A stretch of 9,671 bases of DNA from Methanosalsum sp. (GCA_007127385.1 SKZM01000055.1:1-9671); one strand, 5' to 3'; shown: positions 1 through 7,824, numbered from the stretch's first letter. The notes: a model not told the origin generated them from the letters alone. Numbers and translations are program-made.

Positions 1-1952
1 CGCGCAGTGTGCTGAAAGAAGGAACAGGTACTAAAGAAATGCAAGAAGTTTCACTGGCGATCCAGGAAGGTGCAATGGCGTACCTTAACCGCCAGTTTAA
101 AACAATAGCAGTTGTTGCTATTATTATTGCAGTTTTAATTCTGGTTTTACTTGGAGATATGGGCCCTAAAATAGCGATTGGATTTCTGGTAGGAGCTGCA
201 AGTTCTGCTCTGGCAGGATACATTGGAATGAACGTATCAGTAAGGGCAAACGTACGTACTGCACATGCGGCTTCAAAAAGTCTTAAGCATGCTCTATCAG
301 TTGCATTTCGTGGCGGCGCTGTGACAGGTCTGGCGGTAGTCGGCCTTGCATTGCTGGGAACCAGTGGATTTTATATTCTGTATGGTGATGTTGATCTAAT
401 TCTGGGCTTTGCTTTTGGTGCAAGTCTTATCAGTCTTTTTGCCAGGGTTGGCGGTGGTATATATACAAAAGCTGCTGATGTTGGTGCTGATCTGGTAGGA
501 AAGATTGAAGCTGGAATTCCTGAAGATGATCCACGCAACGCTGGTGTTATTGCAGATAATGTTGGTGACAATGTGGGTGACTGTGCAGGAATGGGTGCTG
601 ACTTATTTGAAACATATGTAGTTACAGTTCTTGCAGCGATGCTACTTGGTTCACTTATTATTGATATTCATCCAAATGCAATATTGTATCCACTGATTCT
701 TGGTGCAGTTGCCATATTTGCTTCGATCATAGCAATGTTCTTTGTAAAAGTTGGTGATGACGGCAAGATCATGAAAGCTCTCTATAAAGGAGTTGCAGTT
801 GCTGCGATCTTATGTATGGTTGCATTCTATTTTGTAACAGTATGGCTTTTTGGAGATGTCACATTCTATTTCGCTGCACTTGTCGGTGTTGTGATAATGG
901 TTCTGATGGTAGTTTTTACCGAATATTATACATCCACCAGCTTCAGACCTGTAAAAACTATAGCCGAATCTTCTGAAACCGGGGCCGGCACAAATGTAAT
1001 TTCAGGTCTTGCTATTGGATTTGAAAGTACTGCTCTTCCAATGATAGTTATTTCGGGTGGAATTCTGGCAGCTTTCTTTGTTGTTGGCGGTGCAACTGCT
1101 CCGGCAATAGGACTTTATGGTATTGCGATAGCTGCCGCTGCTATGCTTTCCACAACCGGGATGATTGTTGCACTTGATTCATATGGTCCGGTTACAGATA
1201 ATGCAGGTGGCATTGCTGAGATGGCAGGTCTGCCCTCAGATGTAAGGGAAATTACTGATTCTCTGGATGCGGTTGGCAATACTACAAAAGCTGTGACAAA
1301 GGGATATGCTATAGGTTCAGCTGCACTGGGTGCCCTGGCCCTGTTTGCAGATTACAGACATAAGGTGGATATTGACATAGGAGTTCTTGCCCTGGATAAT
1401 CCACTGGTGCTTGTAGGACTCTTCATTGGTGCTCTGCTTCCTTTCATATTCAGCGCAGTAACAATGCGTGCTGTTGGTAGAGCAGCTTTTAAGGTGGTAA
1501 ATGAAGTACGCCGACAATTCAGGGAAATTCCCGGAATAATGGACGGAACCGCAAAACCGGAATATGGACGCTGTGTAGATATTGTTACAGCTGCAGCAAT
1601 TAAAGAGATGGCTATTCCAGGTATACTTGCAGTGGCTGTTCCGATATTAGTGGGAGTTGTACTGGGCCCACTGGCACTTGGAGGACTTCTGATTGGTATT
1701 ATTGCTTCCGGTCTCCTGCTTGCCCTAACAATGGCAAATGGTGGAGGTGCATGGGACAATGCTAAGAAGTTGATCGAAGACGGTGCACACGGAGGTAAAG
1801 GGTCAGAAGCTCACAAAGCTGCTATTGTTGGTGACACTGTAGGTGATCCTTTCAAGGATACATCTGGACCTGCGATCAATCCACTTATAAAAGTGGTCAA
1901 TGTTGTGGCATTGCTGTTCTCCTCCCTGTTCATAGGTGGAGGACTGCTGTAA
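1..1952 (+). CDS. hppA: Membrane-bound proton-pumping pyrophosphatase, K+-independent type (5'-truncated)
   Basis: Integral membrane enzyme that hydrolyses PPi to phosphate and pumps H+ across the cytoplasmic membrane. The reading frame is open to the window edge and begins inside the usual N-terminal region, so I infer that the first membrane helix (roughly 20-40 residues) is missing; the GTG at 9 is probably not the real start. Counting from that GTG, residues ~156-202 hold the PPi/Mg site with [16 protein letters not shown] and [10 protein letters not shown] second acidic site ([12 protein letters not shown]) follows at ~395-405, and the C-terminal [18 protein letters not shown] at ~608-625. 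About 15 hydrophobic segments remain of the family's usual 16. The [10 protein letters not shown] motif carries Lys at residue 427, where K+-dependent members have Ala; in this family that Lys replaces the K+ requirement, so H+ rather than Na+ transport is expected. It ends with TAA and is followed directly by a strong terminator, so it is the end of its transcript. Confidence 0.96.
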   Translation, partial: RSVLKEGTGTKEMQEVSLAIQEGAMAYLNRQFKTIAVVAIIIAVLILVLLGDMGPKIAIGFLVGAASSALAGYIGMNVSVRANVRTAHAASKSLKHALSVAFRGGAVTGLAVVGLALLGTSGFYILYGDVDLILGFAFGASLISLFARVGGGIYTKAADVGADLVGKIEAGIPEDDPRNAGVIADNVGDNVGDCAGMGADLFETYVVTVLAAMLLGSLIIDIHPNAILYPLILGAVAIFASIIAMFFVKVGDDGKIMKALYKGVAVAAILCMVAFYFVTVWLFGDVTFYFAALVGVVIMVLMVVFTEYYTSTSFRPVKTIAESSETGAGTNVISGLAIGFESTALPMIVISGGILAAFFVVGGATAPAIGLYGIAIAAAAMLSTTGMIVALDSYGPVTDNAGGIAEMAGLPSDVREITDSLDAVGNTTKAVTKGYAIGSAALGALALFADYRHKVDIDIGVLALDNPLVLVGLFIGALLPFIFSAVTMRAVGRAAFKVVNEVRRQFREIPGIMDGTAKPEYGRCVDIVTAAAIKEMAIPGILAVAVPILVGVVLGPLALGGLLIGIIASGLLLALTMANGGGAWDNAKKLIEDGAHGGKGSEAHKAAIVGDTVGDPFKDTSGPAINPLIKVVNVVALLFSSLFIGGGLL

Positions 1953-1962
1953 ATTAAGTTTT

Positions 1963-1993
1963 AATCCGCCTTTATTTTTTGGCGGATTTTTTT
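1963..1993 (+). terminator. Intrinsic-type terminator after hppA
   Basis: A perfect 8-bp stem (AATCCGCC at 1963-1970, GGCGGATT at 1981-1988) encloses a 10-nt T-rich loop and runs into a T7 tract (1987-1993) and further T-rich sequence. It starts 10 bp after the hppA stop. Archaeal RNA polymerase terminates mainly on T-runs, and this has both T-run and hairpin, so it probably separates hppA from the next gene. Confidence 0.8.
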
Positions 1994-2029
1994 ATATTTT
2001 AAATAAAAGGAAAAAATTTCAATAAAGAA

Positions 2030-2043
2030 AAAAATATATTTTT
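2030..2043 (+). promoter_or_regulatory. Candidate TATA box for the 2099 membrane-protein gene
   Basis: A self-complementary A/T block, AAAAATATATTTTT, follows an A-rich stretch that could serve as a BRE. With the usual ~25-bp spacing, transcription would start near 2062, giving a leader of about 35-40 nt. A second candidate (TTATTTATAGTTATA, 2067-2081) would give an almost leaderless mRNA. The surrounding DNA is very AT-rich, so the choice is uncertain. Confidence 0.35.
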
Positions 2044-2098
2044 CTACATCATGGATTTTATCAAATTTATTTATAGTTATAATTCATAAGGGATTAGG

Positions 2099-3031
2099 AT
2101 GGCAGACGATATTGTAACAGTTCTCAACAAGGGTTTTTCAGCATGGTCCGGAAACTTAGTGATTTCTATACCTTTCATCCTGATGACTTTCATAAGTGCT
2201 GTGATTGGAATTACTTATCTTTTTTTGTTTAGTTTACTGGTCATTATGCCGTCCGTAACCCATCTTGATCCTGAGTATATTGCAACAATGTCTCCTGAAG
2301 GTTTTCTTGAAATGATTGTCATGCTTTTATCTGATTATCTTCTGGTGTTCATTGCAGGCCTTGTAATTACTATCTTAATAGTTTATTTCATTCAGGCTTA
2401 TTTTACGGCTGGTGCAATTGGTATGATAAGGCAGGTGGCAGAGACCGGAAATACAGGTCTTGGTGAAATGTCAAGGTCAGGAAGGGAACATGTGGTCAAT
2501 CTTTTTCTGTTAAATGTACTCATTTCACTTATTATGCTGGCAGGGATCATTTTTATCATACCGGGAATCAGAGCTATTGGAGATCTTACAGCTTTTATTG
2601 CAGATCCTTTATTTTTTATTGAAAATGCATACCTTCTAATCAGTGGTCTGTTTATCTGGATCATTTATGCAATAATAATCAATGTTACTCTGGTAATGGG
2701 AGAATACATACTTGTTATTGATCGAATGGATCCTATTAACAGTTTGAAGACCGCATTCAAATTCTTTATGAATAATAAGATCGCGGTTATGGTTATCTGG
2801 TTAGTACTGGTCTTGATATCAATATTAATGAGTGTTATTGGTGAGGTATTTGGGCAGATAGATCCACTGGCAATGTTATGGGGCATTATCAGTTTTGTTC
2901 TCTCAATTGCTGTAATTCCTCCACTAACTGCTATATGGTGGACCTTTCTGTATTTTATCAAAAATGGTAGAGTGGTCTACGATCCCCGTGATCTTCTGAA
3001 TTACAGTGACAGAAATTATTATGATGAATGA
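2099..3031 (+). CDS. Polytopic membrane protein of unknown function (DUF7847-like)
   Basis: I do not recognise a characterised function. The 310-residue protein has a short cytoplasmic-looking N-terminus (ADDIVTVLNKGFSAW) and about six hydrophobic blocks near residues 17-50, 70-110, 134-157, 176-206, 226-252 and 260-290. No signal peptide, catalytic motif or nucleotide-binding motif is visible. The 'xxVLxKGFxxWxxN' opening followed by repeated membrane helices resembles the archaeal DUF7847 proteins, which sit loosely near the YIP/glycerophosphodiester-phosphodiesterase membrane-domain group; this is recall of family style, not a search. The C-terminus (VYDPRDLLNYSDRNYYDE) is polar and acidic. 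ATG at 2099 follows AGG immediately and GGG at 2090-2092, so the ribosome binding site is weak or atypical. The gene stands alone: a terminator lies upstream and a convergent gene starts 35 bp downstream. Confidence 0.85.
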   Translation: MADDIVTVLNKGFSAWSGNLVISIPFILMTFISAVIGITYLFLFSLLVIMPSVTHLDPEYIATMSPEGFLEMIVMLLSDYLLVFIAGLVITILIVYFIQAYFTAGAIGMIRQVAETGNTGLGEMSRSGREHVVNLFLLNVLISLIMLAGIIFIIPGIRAIGDLTAFIADPLFFIENAYLLISGLFIWIIYAIIINVTLVMGEYILVIDRMDPINSLKTAFKFFMNNKIAVMVIWLVLVLISILMSVIGEVFGQIDPLAMLWGIISFVLSIAVIPPLTAIWWTFLYFIKNGRVVYDPRDLLNYSDRNYYDE

Positions 3032-3041
3032 ATTCGATTGC

Positions 3042-3074
3042 TTGAAATTATGTTTGGTATGAAATTTCAATTTT
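3042..3074 (+). terminator. Inverted repeat with T-run, possible terminator of the 2099 gene
   Basis: Eight-bp perfect arms (TTGAAATT at 3042-3049, AATTTCAA at 3063-3070) flank a 13-nt spacer and are followed by TTTT (3071-3074). The element starts 10 bp after the membrane-protein stop. Its right arm overlaps the stop codon of the convergent thiolase gene, so the two mRNAs probably overlap at their 3' ends. The AT-only stem is weak. Confidence 0.4.
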
Positions 3075-3987
3075 CGATTATATTTCTTCCAAGTATTTTA
3101 CAGGCCTGACAGGTATTGGAATTACAGGGCTCTCCGCATATCTGGCATCCAGATATATTGGTTTGAGTATATTCTTTTGCAAGAACCTGTACCATTTTAT
3201 CAAAACCACTCATAAGTGAGTATTTAGTGCCTGGATGATTCACTTCAAGATCATTAAGAACATCCCTTACTTCTCCTCTCATAGCTTCACCAGCATATGG
3301 ACATTCACTATAATCCACAGGCAGGTCGTTCAAAAACGCGTAAAGAGCTACCTCTTTTTCAGGGATTTTCCTTAAAGGTTTGGATCTTAATATTAGTCCA
3401 TCAAGTTCTCTTGTTGGTGCAAGTCTTACAAGCCTTTCCACATCTCCACGAATATGATTTAGAAAGATGGTTTGTGCTTCATCATCAAGGTTGTGCCCTG
3501 TAGCAAGTTTTGTTGCTCCTATGTTGCGTGCAATCCTATTTAGCAGTGATTTTCGCAAAACCCCACAGTATGTACATGCTCCCTGCACCCGTTCACCTGA
3601 TATCAGCTCATCAAGACTTTTTCCAAATTCCTGCTCAAACGAAACTACAATATGCTCAATTCCCATATTTTGAGCAAGTATTGCTGCGCTTTGAACTGTA
3701 TGGGCACGATATCCTTCTATCCCTTCATCGATTGTAATTGCCACGATTCTGATATCTGGCCTGTCTTTTAATGTCTTATGAAGGACATAAAGGAGAACAC
3801 TGCTGTCTTTTCCTCCACTGAGAGCTACAGCTATAGTATCATTTTTTGCTATATTTGCTTCCTTTCTTATTGTAAGTTTAATCTTTCTTTCCACATCTTC
3901 AATGAAGTGTTTCCTGCAGAGATGCATTCCTGAATATTTTTGAAAAATTACCGATCTCTGATTGCATTTTGTGCATTTACTGTTCAT
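3067..3987 (-). CDS. ncsA: tRNA 2-thiouridine synthase, NcsA/TtuA/Ncs6 family
   Basis: Cytosolic adenylating enzyme that activates a tRNA uridine and inserts sulfur, in archaea usually with a ubiquitin-like SAMP as sulfur carrier; target U34 or U54 cannot be told from sequence. In the 306-residue form the features in order are: an N-terminal zinc site (CTKC at 5-8, then C24 and H27); the PP-loop SGGKDS at ~57-62; CTYC (C138, C141) and C229 in YSECPY, matching the three cysteines that hold a 4Fe-4S cluster in TtuA; ATGHNLDDEAQT between them; and a C-terminal zinc site CQIC...CQAC (~281-296). The longest frame starts at GTG 4005, but I choose ATG 3987. Homologues begin just before the first CxxC, and the candidate TATA box at 4021-4033 puts transcription start near 4000, leaving the GTG untranscribed or at the very 5' end. 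It is convergent with the membrane-protein gene and divergent from the TctA-like gene. Confidence 0.9.
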   Translation of the reverse strand: MNSKCTKCNQRSVIFQKYSGMHLCRKHFIEDVERKIKLTIRKEANIAKNDTIAVALSGGKDSSVLLYVLHKTLKDRPDIRIVAITIDEGIEGYRAHTVQSAAILAQNMGIEHIVVSFEQEFGKSLDELISGERVQGACTYCGVLRKSLLNRIARNIGATKLATGHNLDDEAQTIFLNHIRGDVERLVRLAPTRELDGLILRSKPLRKIPEKEVALYAFLNDLPVDYSECPYAGEAMRGEVRDVLNDLEVNHPGTKYSLMSGFDKMVQVLAKEYTQTNISGCQICGEPCNSNTCQACKILGRNIIEN

Positions 3988-4020
3988 ATCTGTTATCTCT
4001 AACACATCGAAATGTATTAT

Positions 4021-4033
4021 GATATATATTATT
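4021..4033 (-). promoter_or_regulatory. Candidate TATA box for ncsA
   Basis: Read on the minus strand this is AATAATATATATC, preceded by CAATAA. Its centre lies about 40 bp before the ATG at 3987, which predicts a start of transcription near 4000 and a leader of roughly a dozen bases. A GAG at 9 nt before the ATG is the only Shine-Dalgarno-like element. Confidence 0.4.
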
Positions 4034-4091
4034 TATTGAAGATGGACTAACTTTGTAAATATTTATTAATAATGAAGAGTATCTATGTACA

Positions 4092-4117
4092 ACATATAAA
4101 ATTAATTTATTATAAAT
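4092..4117 (+). promoter_or_regulatory. Candidate TATA region for the TctA-like gene
   Basis: Two overlapping A/T elements, ACATATAAA (4092-4100) and TTTATTATAAAT (4106-4117), lie about 130-155 bp before the ATG at 4250. Either would give a leader of about 110 nt, which would include the GC-rich structured patch at 4181-4211. The region 4018-4170 is otherwise featureless A/T sequence with a directly repeated TTAATTAT. Confidence 0.25.
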
Positions 4118-4180
4118 CAAATTTAATTATCTAAACAATTAATTTGTTAATTATGTTAAAAACAAGATTTAATAGATTGT

Positions 4181-4211
4181 CTGGCACGGCCAGGAAGGCG
4201 AATTTCACCAG
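4181..4211 (+). promoter_or_regulatory. GC-rich leader patch with competing hairpins before the TctA-like gene
   Basis: Inside very AT-rich DNA this patch can pair in two exclusive ways. CTGGC (4181-4185) pairs with GCCAG (4189-4193) over a 3-nt loop. Alternatively CTGG (4181-4184) pairs with CCAG (4208-4211), enclosing the near-palindrome GGCGAATTTCACC (4197-4209). It sits 39-69 bp before the ATG, in the predicted untranslated leader. No known riboswitch consensus is recognised. Confidence 0.25.
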
Positions 4212-4249
4212 TTAAAAAGAGTGATGATTTATTTAAGGAAAGAAAGGTT

Positions 4250-5593
4250 ATGCATGATTTTGTACTGACAGGCGATTTTTCATACTTTCTCTTTTTTTTA
4301 TCAATATTTACCGGATTTACTCTTGGAATTTTATCCGGCCTTACACCAGGCATTCACACCAACAACTTTGCCCTTCTTCTTGCTGCAGGTGCATCAATGA
4401 TGGAAGGATACGGTTTCTATCCATTTTATATTGCTGTAATGATCCTTTCAAACTCTGTGTCACATTCTTTTCATGACATCATTCCATCGGTGTTCCTGGG
4501 GGCACCAGATTCCAGCACAGCACTGGCTGTTCTCCCTGGACACAAACTTTTACTTGAAGGAAATGGCCCTGAAGCTGTAAGGCTTTCTGCGCTGGGAAGT
4601 GCAGGAGCAGTTGTTTTTTCTATGTTTCTGTTATTTCCACTTATAATTCTGTTTGACAATATGTATCCATTTATTCAGGAATATATGGGATGGCTTTTAA
4701 TTTTCATTGCATGTCTCATGATATCTTCAGAAAATGGAGAATATATACCCGCTCAGGGATCACTTGTAAATTTTAAATTTAAACTATATGCATTGATGCT
4801 GTTTTTACTTTCAGGGCTACTTGGATATTTATCATTTCAACTTGAGCATTTTATAGATCCTGCAATTGATATTTTTAATTCTTCAATTCTTCTTCCTCTT
4901 TTAAGCGGTCTCTTTGGTTCATCTCAGCTTATAGTAAGTATGTTATCAGGTTCAAGTATTCCCTCACAGATAAATAAAGGCATATCCCTTTCAAGAAAAA
5001 GAGTATTAAGAGGAATTGTTGCAGGAAGTTCTGCAGGTTCATTTGTTGCCTGGATTCCCGGTATTTCATCATCTGTTGCAGCGATTGTTGCAAGATTATG
5101 CATTAAGGAGAATTTTGAAAGATACGGTGAATTTGATGAAACTGAAACTGAAAGTTCAAAAGAATTCCTTGTTTCTGTTTCTGGTGTAAATACCTCCAAT
5201 TCAATATTTGGACTATTTGCTCTGATCATCATTGAAAGGGCCAGAAGCGGAGCGATGGTAGCTTTTGATGAACTTCTTGATATCAGTATGCTGGGTAAAT
5301 TCTCAGTTGCACTTTTTGTAGGGGTTATCCTGTTTGCATCTATATTGTCCTATATTTCAACAATAGTTATAGGGGATAACATTCACAGCTTACTGAGTAA
5401 ACTTAACTATCTGAGGTTATGCCAGGGAGTCCTCATAGCGCTCTTAATGATAGTTTTTTTGTCAACAGGGACTTTTGGACTTGTAATATTTCTCATCTCA
5501 ACTTCGGTTGGTATGCTGGCACCTTTTATGAACATAAGAAGATCACATTCAATGGGAGTAATAATGGTACCAGTAATCATTTATTTCATTTGA
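4250..5593 (+). CDS. TctA-superfamily integral membrane protein (archaeal, orphan)
   Basis: A 447-residue membrane protein related to the large permease subunit (TctA, DUF112/PF01970) of tripartite tricarboxylate transporters. It shows the two-fold repeat typical of the family. In the first half GILSGLTPGIHTNN (26-39) is followed by FLGAPDSSTALAVLPGHKLL with a downstream GNGPEAVRLSALGS (82-117), corresponding to the family's PG...G...R signature. In the second half WIPGISSSVAAIVARL (268-283) is followed by SGVNTSNSIFG (311-321). About ten hydrophobic segments are visible, and a hydrophilic acidic loop (YGEFDETETESSKEF, 292-306) separates two of them. ATG 4250 is preceded by AAGGAAAG (4235-4242) at proper spacing. 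No small membrane subunit (TctB) or periplasmic binding protein (TctC) is encoded nearby, as is common for archaeal members, so the substrate is unknown. It converges on cooC with a 39-bp gap. Confidence 0.87.
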   Translation: MHDFVLTGDFSYFLFFLSIFTGFTLGILSGLTPGIHTNNFALLLAAGASMMEGYGFYPFYIAVMILSNSVSHSFHDIIPSVFLGAPDSSTALAVLPGHKLLLEGNGPEAVRLSALGSAGAVVFSMFLLFPLIILFDNMYPFIQEYMGWLLIFIACLMISSENGEYIPAQGSLVNFKFKLYALMLFLLSGLLGYLSFQLEHFIDPAIDIFNSSILLPLLSGLFGSSQLIVSMLSGSSIPSQINKGISLSRKRVLRGIVAGSSAGSFVAWIPGISSSVAAIVARLCIKENFERYGEFDETETESSKEFLVSVSGVNTSNSIFGLFALIIIERARSGAMVAFDELLDISMLGKFSVALFVGVILFASILSYISTIVIGDNIHSLLSKLNYLRLCQGVLIALLMIVFLSTGTFGLVIFLISTSVGMLAPFMNIRRSHSMGVIMVPVIIYFI

Positions 5594-5619
5594 TTTATTA
5601 TTATATTGAAAGACCATAT

Positions 5620-5637
5620 AATAACCGAAGGATTATT
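5620..5637. repeat. Imperfect inverted repeat between convergent TctA-like gene and cooC
   Basis: AATAACC (5620-5626) can pair with GGATTATT (5630-5637) with one bulged A and a 3-nt GAA loop. The right arm covers the cooC stop codon at 5633. It may be a weak bidirectional 3'-end signal, though no long T-run adjoins it on either strand. Confidence 0.25.
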
Positions 5638-6394
5638 TGGAATGTTTTATCATTTCCAGGACCCGGTCTTTTATATTTTCTATTGCAGTAACTGATTCTC
5701 CTGCGTAGTCTATAGGTGCCAGTCCTTCAAGGTCTGCATTGACCATCTGTGGGTCATAAGGAATCTCACCAAGAAAAGGTATTTCAAGTTTGTCAAGGTA
5801 GGGCTTAACTGATTCCGATGGACCTTTATTCACAACAGCTGCAATATTTTTTATTCCAATATCCTGAGATAATTTTTTAATTCTGGATGCAGTTTCTATA
5901 GATCTCATTCCAGGTTCAACAACAATTATCATAAGGTCAATTCCGCTTGTGGTTCCTCTTCCAAGGTGCTCTATTCCTGCTTCCATATCCAGAATCACAG
6001 TTGTATTTTCTTTGAGGATTACATGCCTGAGAAAAGCACGCAAAAAAGACGATGCAGGACACATACATCCACTTCCTCCACGTTCAACTGTTCCCATTAT
6101 AAGCATTTTAACGCCATCTGGTCCGATGACACCAAATCTTTCAACAACATCATCCACTTTTGGATTATATTTGAAAATACCTCCAATCTCACCAGTTCGT
6201 TCCTCAATGAGGTTTTTATATTCAGTAAGAGGTTTTGGAGGATTCTTGATTCCGATTGAGGATGCAAGGTTCATATCCGAATCTGCATCTATTGCCAGTG
6301 AATCGTAACCGTCTCTGGCAAACATCCTTGATAGTGTGCCTGCAAGTGTGGTTTTTCCAACCCCACCTTTTCCTGTAACTGCAATTTTAAACAT
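5633..6394 (-). CDS. cooC: CooC-type nickel-insertion ATPase for carbon monoxide dehydrogenase
   Basis: Cytosolic MinD/SIMIBI-class P-loop ATPase; family members use ATP-driven dimerisation to deliver or handle Ni(II) during maturation of the CODH C-cluster (in methanogens, the CODH part of the CODH/acetyl-CoA synthase complex). The 253-residue protein has the deviant Walker A GKGGVGKTT at 8-16 with the signature Lys9. AIDADSD follows at 35-40, then the CooC-specific CxC pair C110-M-C112 in GSGCMCPAS, which binds metal at the dimer interface. Further on are the Switch II-like LDMEAGIEHLGRG at 135-147 and the nucleotide-specifying VVNK at 187-190. The CxC distinguishes it from MinD, NifH and ParA relatives. 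The start has a good site: AGAGG at 6405-6401, 6 nt before the ATG. No cdh genes lie beside it; it is monocistronic, convergent with the TctA-like gene and divergent from aroC. Confidence 0.93.
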   Translation of the reverse strand: MFKIAVTGKGGVGKTTLAGTLSRMFARDGYDSLAIDADSDMNLASSIGIKNPPKPLTEYKNLIEERTGEIGGIFKYNPKVDDVVERFGVIGPDGVKMLIMGTVERGGSGCMCPASSFLRAFLRHVILKENTTVILDMEAGIEHLGRGTTSGIDLMIIVVEPGMRSIETASRIKKLSQDIGIKNIAAVVNKGPSESVKPYLDKLEIPFLGEIPYDPQMVNADLEGLAPIDYAGESVTAIENIKDRVLEMIKHSK

Positions 6395-6400
6395 TTTAGT

Positions 6401-6443
6401 CCTCTGTTAATTGAATATGTGTATCAAAACACTATATATCTTA
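6401..6443 (-). promoter_or_regulatory. cooC promoter and ribosome binding site
   Basis: On the minus strand, TAAGATATATAG (6443-6432) fits an archaeal TATA box. A start about 25 bp downstream would fall near 6410, giving a short leader that still contains AGAGG (6405-6401). The spacing of box, site and ATG is mutually consistent. Confidence 0.5.
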
Positions 6444-6493
6444 TTTATCTGCACAATCTGGTAATTGTTCAACCCTGTTTTGGATTAATATAT

Positions 6494-6511
6494 TGATTAT
6501 ATCACTAATCA
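6494..6511. repeat. Short inverted repeat in the cooC-aroC divergent region
   Basis: TGATTA (6494-6499) and TAATCA (6506-6511) are perfect 6-bp arms with a 6-nt spacer; another GATTA occurs 12 bp upstream at 6483-6487. An operator is possible but arms this short are expected by chance in AT-rich DNA. The rest of the 268-bp divergent gap (6395-6662) shows only A/T-rich sequence with a TATA-like ATGTTATAATAATAA at about 6606-6620 that could serve aroC. Confidence 0.2.
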
Positions 6512-6662
6512 TACTTATATTCTCTAAAAACATACCTACTCTCTCAATTTAAGATTCTATTCTGAAAAACAATTAAAGAATGACAACTTTAAAGCACTAC
6601 ATTAAATGTTATAATAATAATCAAGAAAATAGTAAAATACAATTAAAAGGATTTTTCATATT

Positions 6663-7763
6663 ATGTCTGGAAGCACATTTGGTAAAATATTTAAGATAAC
6701 TACATGGGGGGAATCTCATGGAAGAGGGGTAGGCGTTGTTGTGGATGGCGTACCTGCAGGATTTCCCATAGTCCCGGATGAAATCCAAAAAGAGCTTAAT
6801 AGAAGGAAGCCGGGTCAGAGCAGAATGTCTACTTCAAGGGCCGAAAAGGATTCAGTAGAAATATTATCTGGGATATTTAATGGTAAAACAACCGGGACGC
6901 CTATTTCAATGCTTGTGTGGAACCAGGATGCAGATTCAAGTTCCTATGAGTATATGAAAAATACACCCAGACCCGGGCACGCAGATTATCCGTATCAGGC
7001 TAAATATGGAATCAGGGATTATCGTGGAGGGGGTCGCTCATCTGCAAGAGAAACCGTGAGCAGGGTGGCTGCCGGAGCGATTGCAAAAAAGCTGTTGTTG
7101 CGATATGATGTAGAGATCGTTGCCCACGTAATTGAGCTTGGAGGAGTTCGAGCAAAAGCCATGGATTTTGACGAAATAGTTGAAAATCTTGAAAAAACTC
7201 CTGTAAGATGTGCAGATATTGATGCGGCAGACAGGATGCAGGCCGTTGTAGACGCTGCCCGAAAAGAAGGTGATAGCATTGGGGGAGTAGTAGAGGTTAT
7301 AGCTCGTGGAGTACCACCAGGTATTGGTGAACCTGTTTTCGATAAGCTGGATGCAGATATTGCAAAGGCTATGATGAGTATAGGAGCTGTAAAAGGGACT
7401 GAGTTTGGAACAGGTTTCGAATGTTCTAGAATGAAGGGAAGTCAGATGAATGATGAAATAATCCTGCAGGATGAAAATGTTTTTATGAAAACTAATAATG
7501 CAGGAGGAATTATAGGTGGAATTTCCACAGGTATGCCAATTATATGCAAAATGGCGGTAAAACCCACTCCTTCAATCTCAAAAGAACAGAAGACGGTTGA
7601 TATGGAATCGATGAAGAATACGGGCATATCAATAAAAGGAAGGCATGATCCTACAATTCCTCCAAGGCTGGTACCAGTAGCAGAATCTATGATGGCTCTT
7701 GTTCTGGTGGATCACATGATGCAGAACGGTTCAATCAGTAGTGTGAGTCTTCTTAAAAAATAG
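6663..7763 (+). CDS. aroC: Chorismate synthase
   Basis: Last step of the shikimate pathway: 5-enolpyruvylshikimate-3-phosphate to chorismate, with reduced FMN; the product feeds Phe, Tyr, Trp and other aromatics. The 366 residues are full family length. Signature motifs are GESHG with His19 near the N-terminus, RPGHAD with His106, [12 protein letters not shown] (120-131) and [16 protein letters not shown] near residues 326-341. His19, His106 and the Arg residues of the second and third motifs belong to the FMN/EPSP active site. ATG 6663 has AAAAGG ending 12 nt upstream, a rather long spacing; no better in-frame start exists because [10 protein letters not shown] is the normal N-terminus. The stop is TAG, the only one among the seven stop codons visible in the window, which matters if the host decodes UAG as pyrrolysine. 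The gene stands alone, convergent with dapL, so aromatic genes are not clustered here. Confidence 0.97.
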   Translation: MSGSTFGKIFKITTWGESHGRGVGVVVDGVPAGFPIVPDEIQKELNRRKPGQSRMSTSRAEKDSVEILSGIFNGKTTGTPISMLVWNQDADSSSYEYMKNTPRPGHADYPYQAKYGIRDYRGGGRSSARETVSRVAAGAIAKKLLLRYDVEIVAHVIELGGVRAKAMDFDEIVENLEKTPVRCADIDAADRMQAVVDAARKEGDSIGGVVEVIARGVPPGIGEPVFDKLDADIAKAMMSIGAVKGTEFGTGFECSRMKGSQMNDEIILQDENVFMKTNNAGGIIGGISTGMPIICKMAVKPTPSISKEQKTVDMESMKNTGISIKGRHDPTIPPRLVPVAESMMALVLVDHMMQNGSISSVSLLKK

Positions 7764-7768
7764 TCCAG

Positions 7769-7824
7769 AAAAATAAAAAGGGAAATATCAAAGGATGTGA
7801 TCTCAGTATATGGATTTCATCCTT
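7769..7824 (-). terminator. Possible dapL terminator in the aroC/dapL convergent gap
   Basis: Seven-bp perfect arms (AAGGATG at 7791-7797, CATCCTT at 7818-7824) surround a 20-nt loop and overlap the dapL stop. On the minus strand the hairpin is followed, after 11 nt, by a T-rich tract (complement of 7769-7779). The long loop and the gap before the T-tract make this a weak candidate. Confidence 0.3.

Noticed and set aside
9..11. GTG at 9 as the true start of hppA
   Set aside because: The frame is open upstream to the window edge and the first membrane helix of the family would be missing; this is a truncated gene.
1352..1759. Minus-strand open frames inside hppA, and similar ones inside the other genes
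   Set aside because: They are antisense shadows of well-supported genes, with compositions rich in Ser, Pro and Ile and no recognisable motifs.
3988..4005. GTG start giving a thiolase six residues longer
   Set aside because: It has no ribosome binding site, falls at or before the predicted transcription start, and homologues begin just before the first CxxC.
4160..4249. In-frame N-terminal extension of the TctA-like protein upstream of ATG 4250
   Set aside because: The frame is open back to TAA at 4157 and reads like protein, but it contains no ATG, GTG or TTG, and ATG 4250 has a suitable AAGGAAAG site.
5949..6308. Plus-strand frames of about 100-120 codons opposite cooC, also 5419-5691 across the TctA-like/cooC junction
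   Set aside because: They overlap genes with intact catalytic motifs on the correct strand and have no ribosome binding site or family resemblance.
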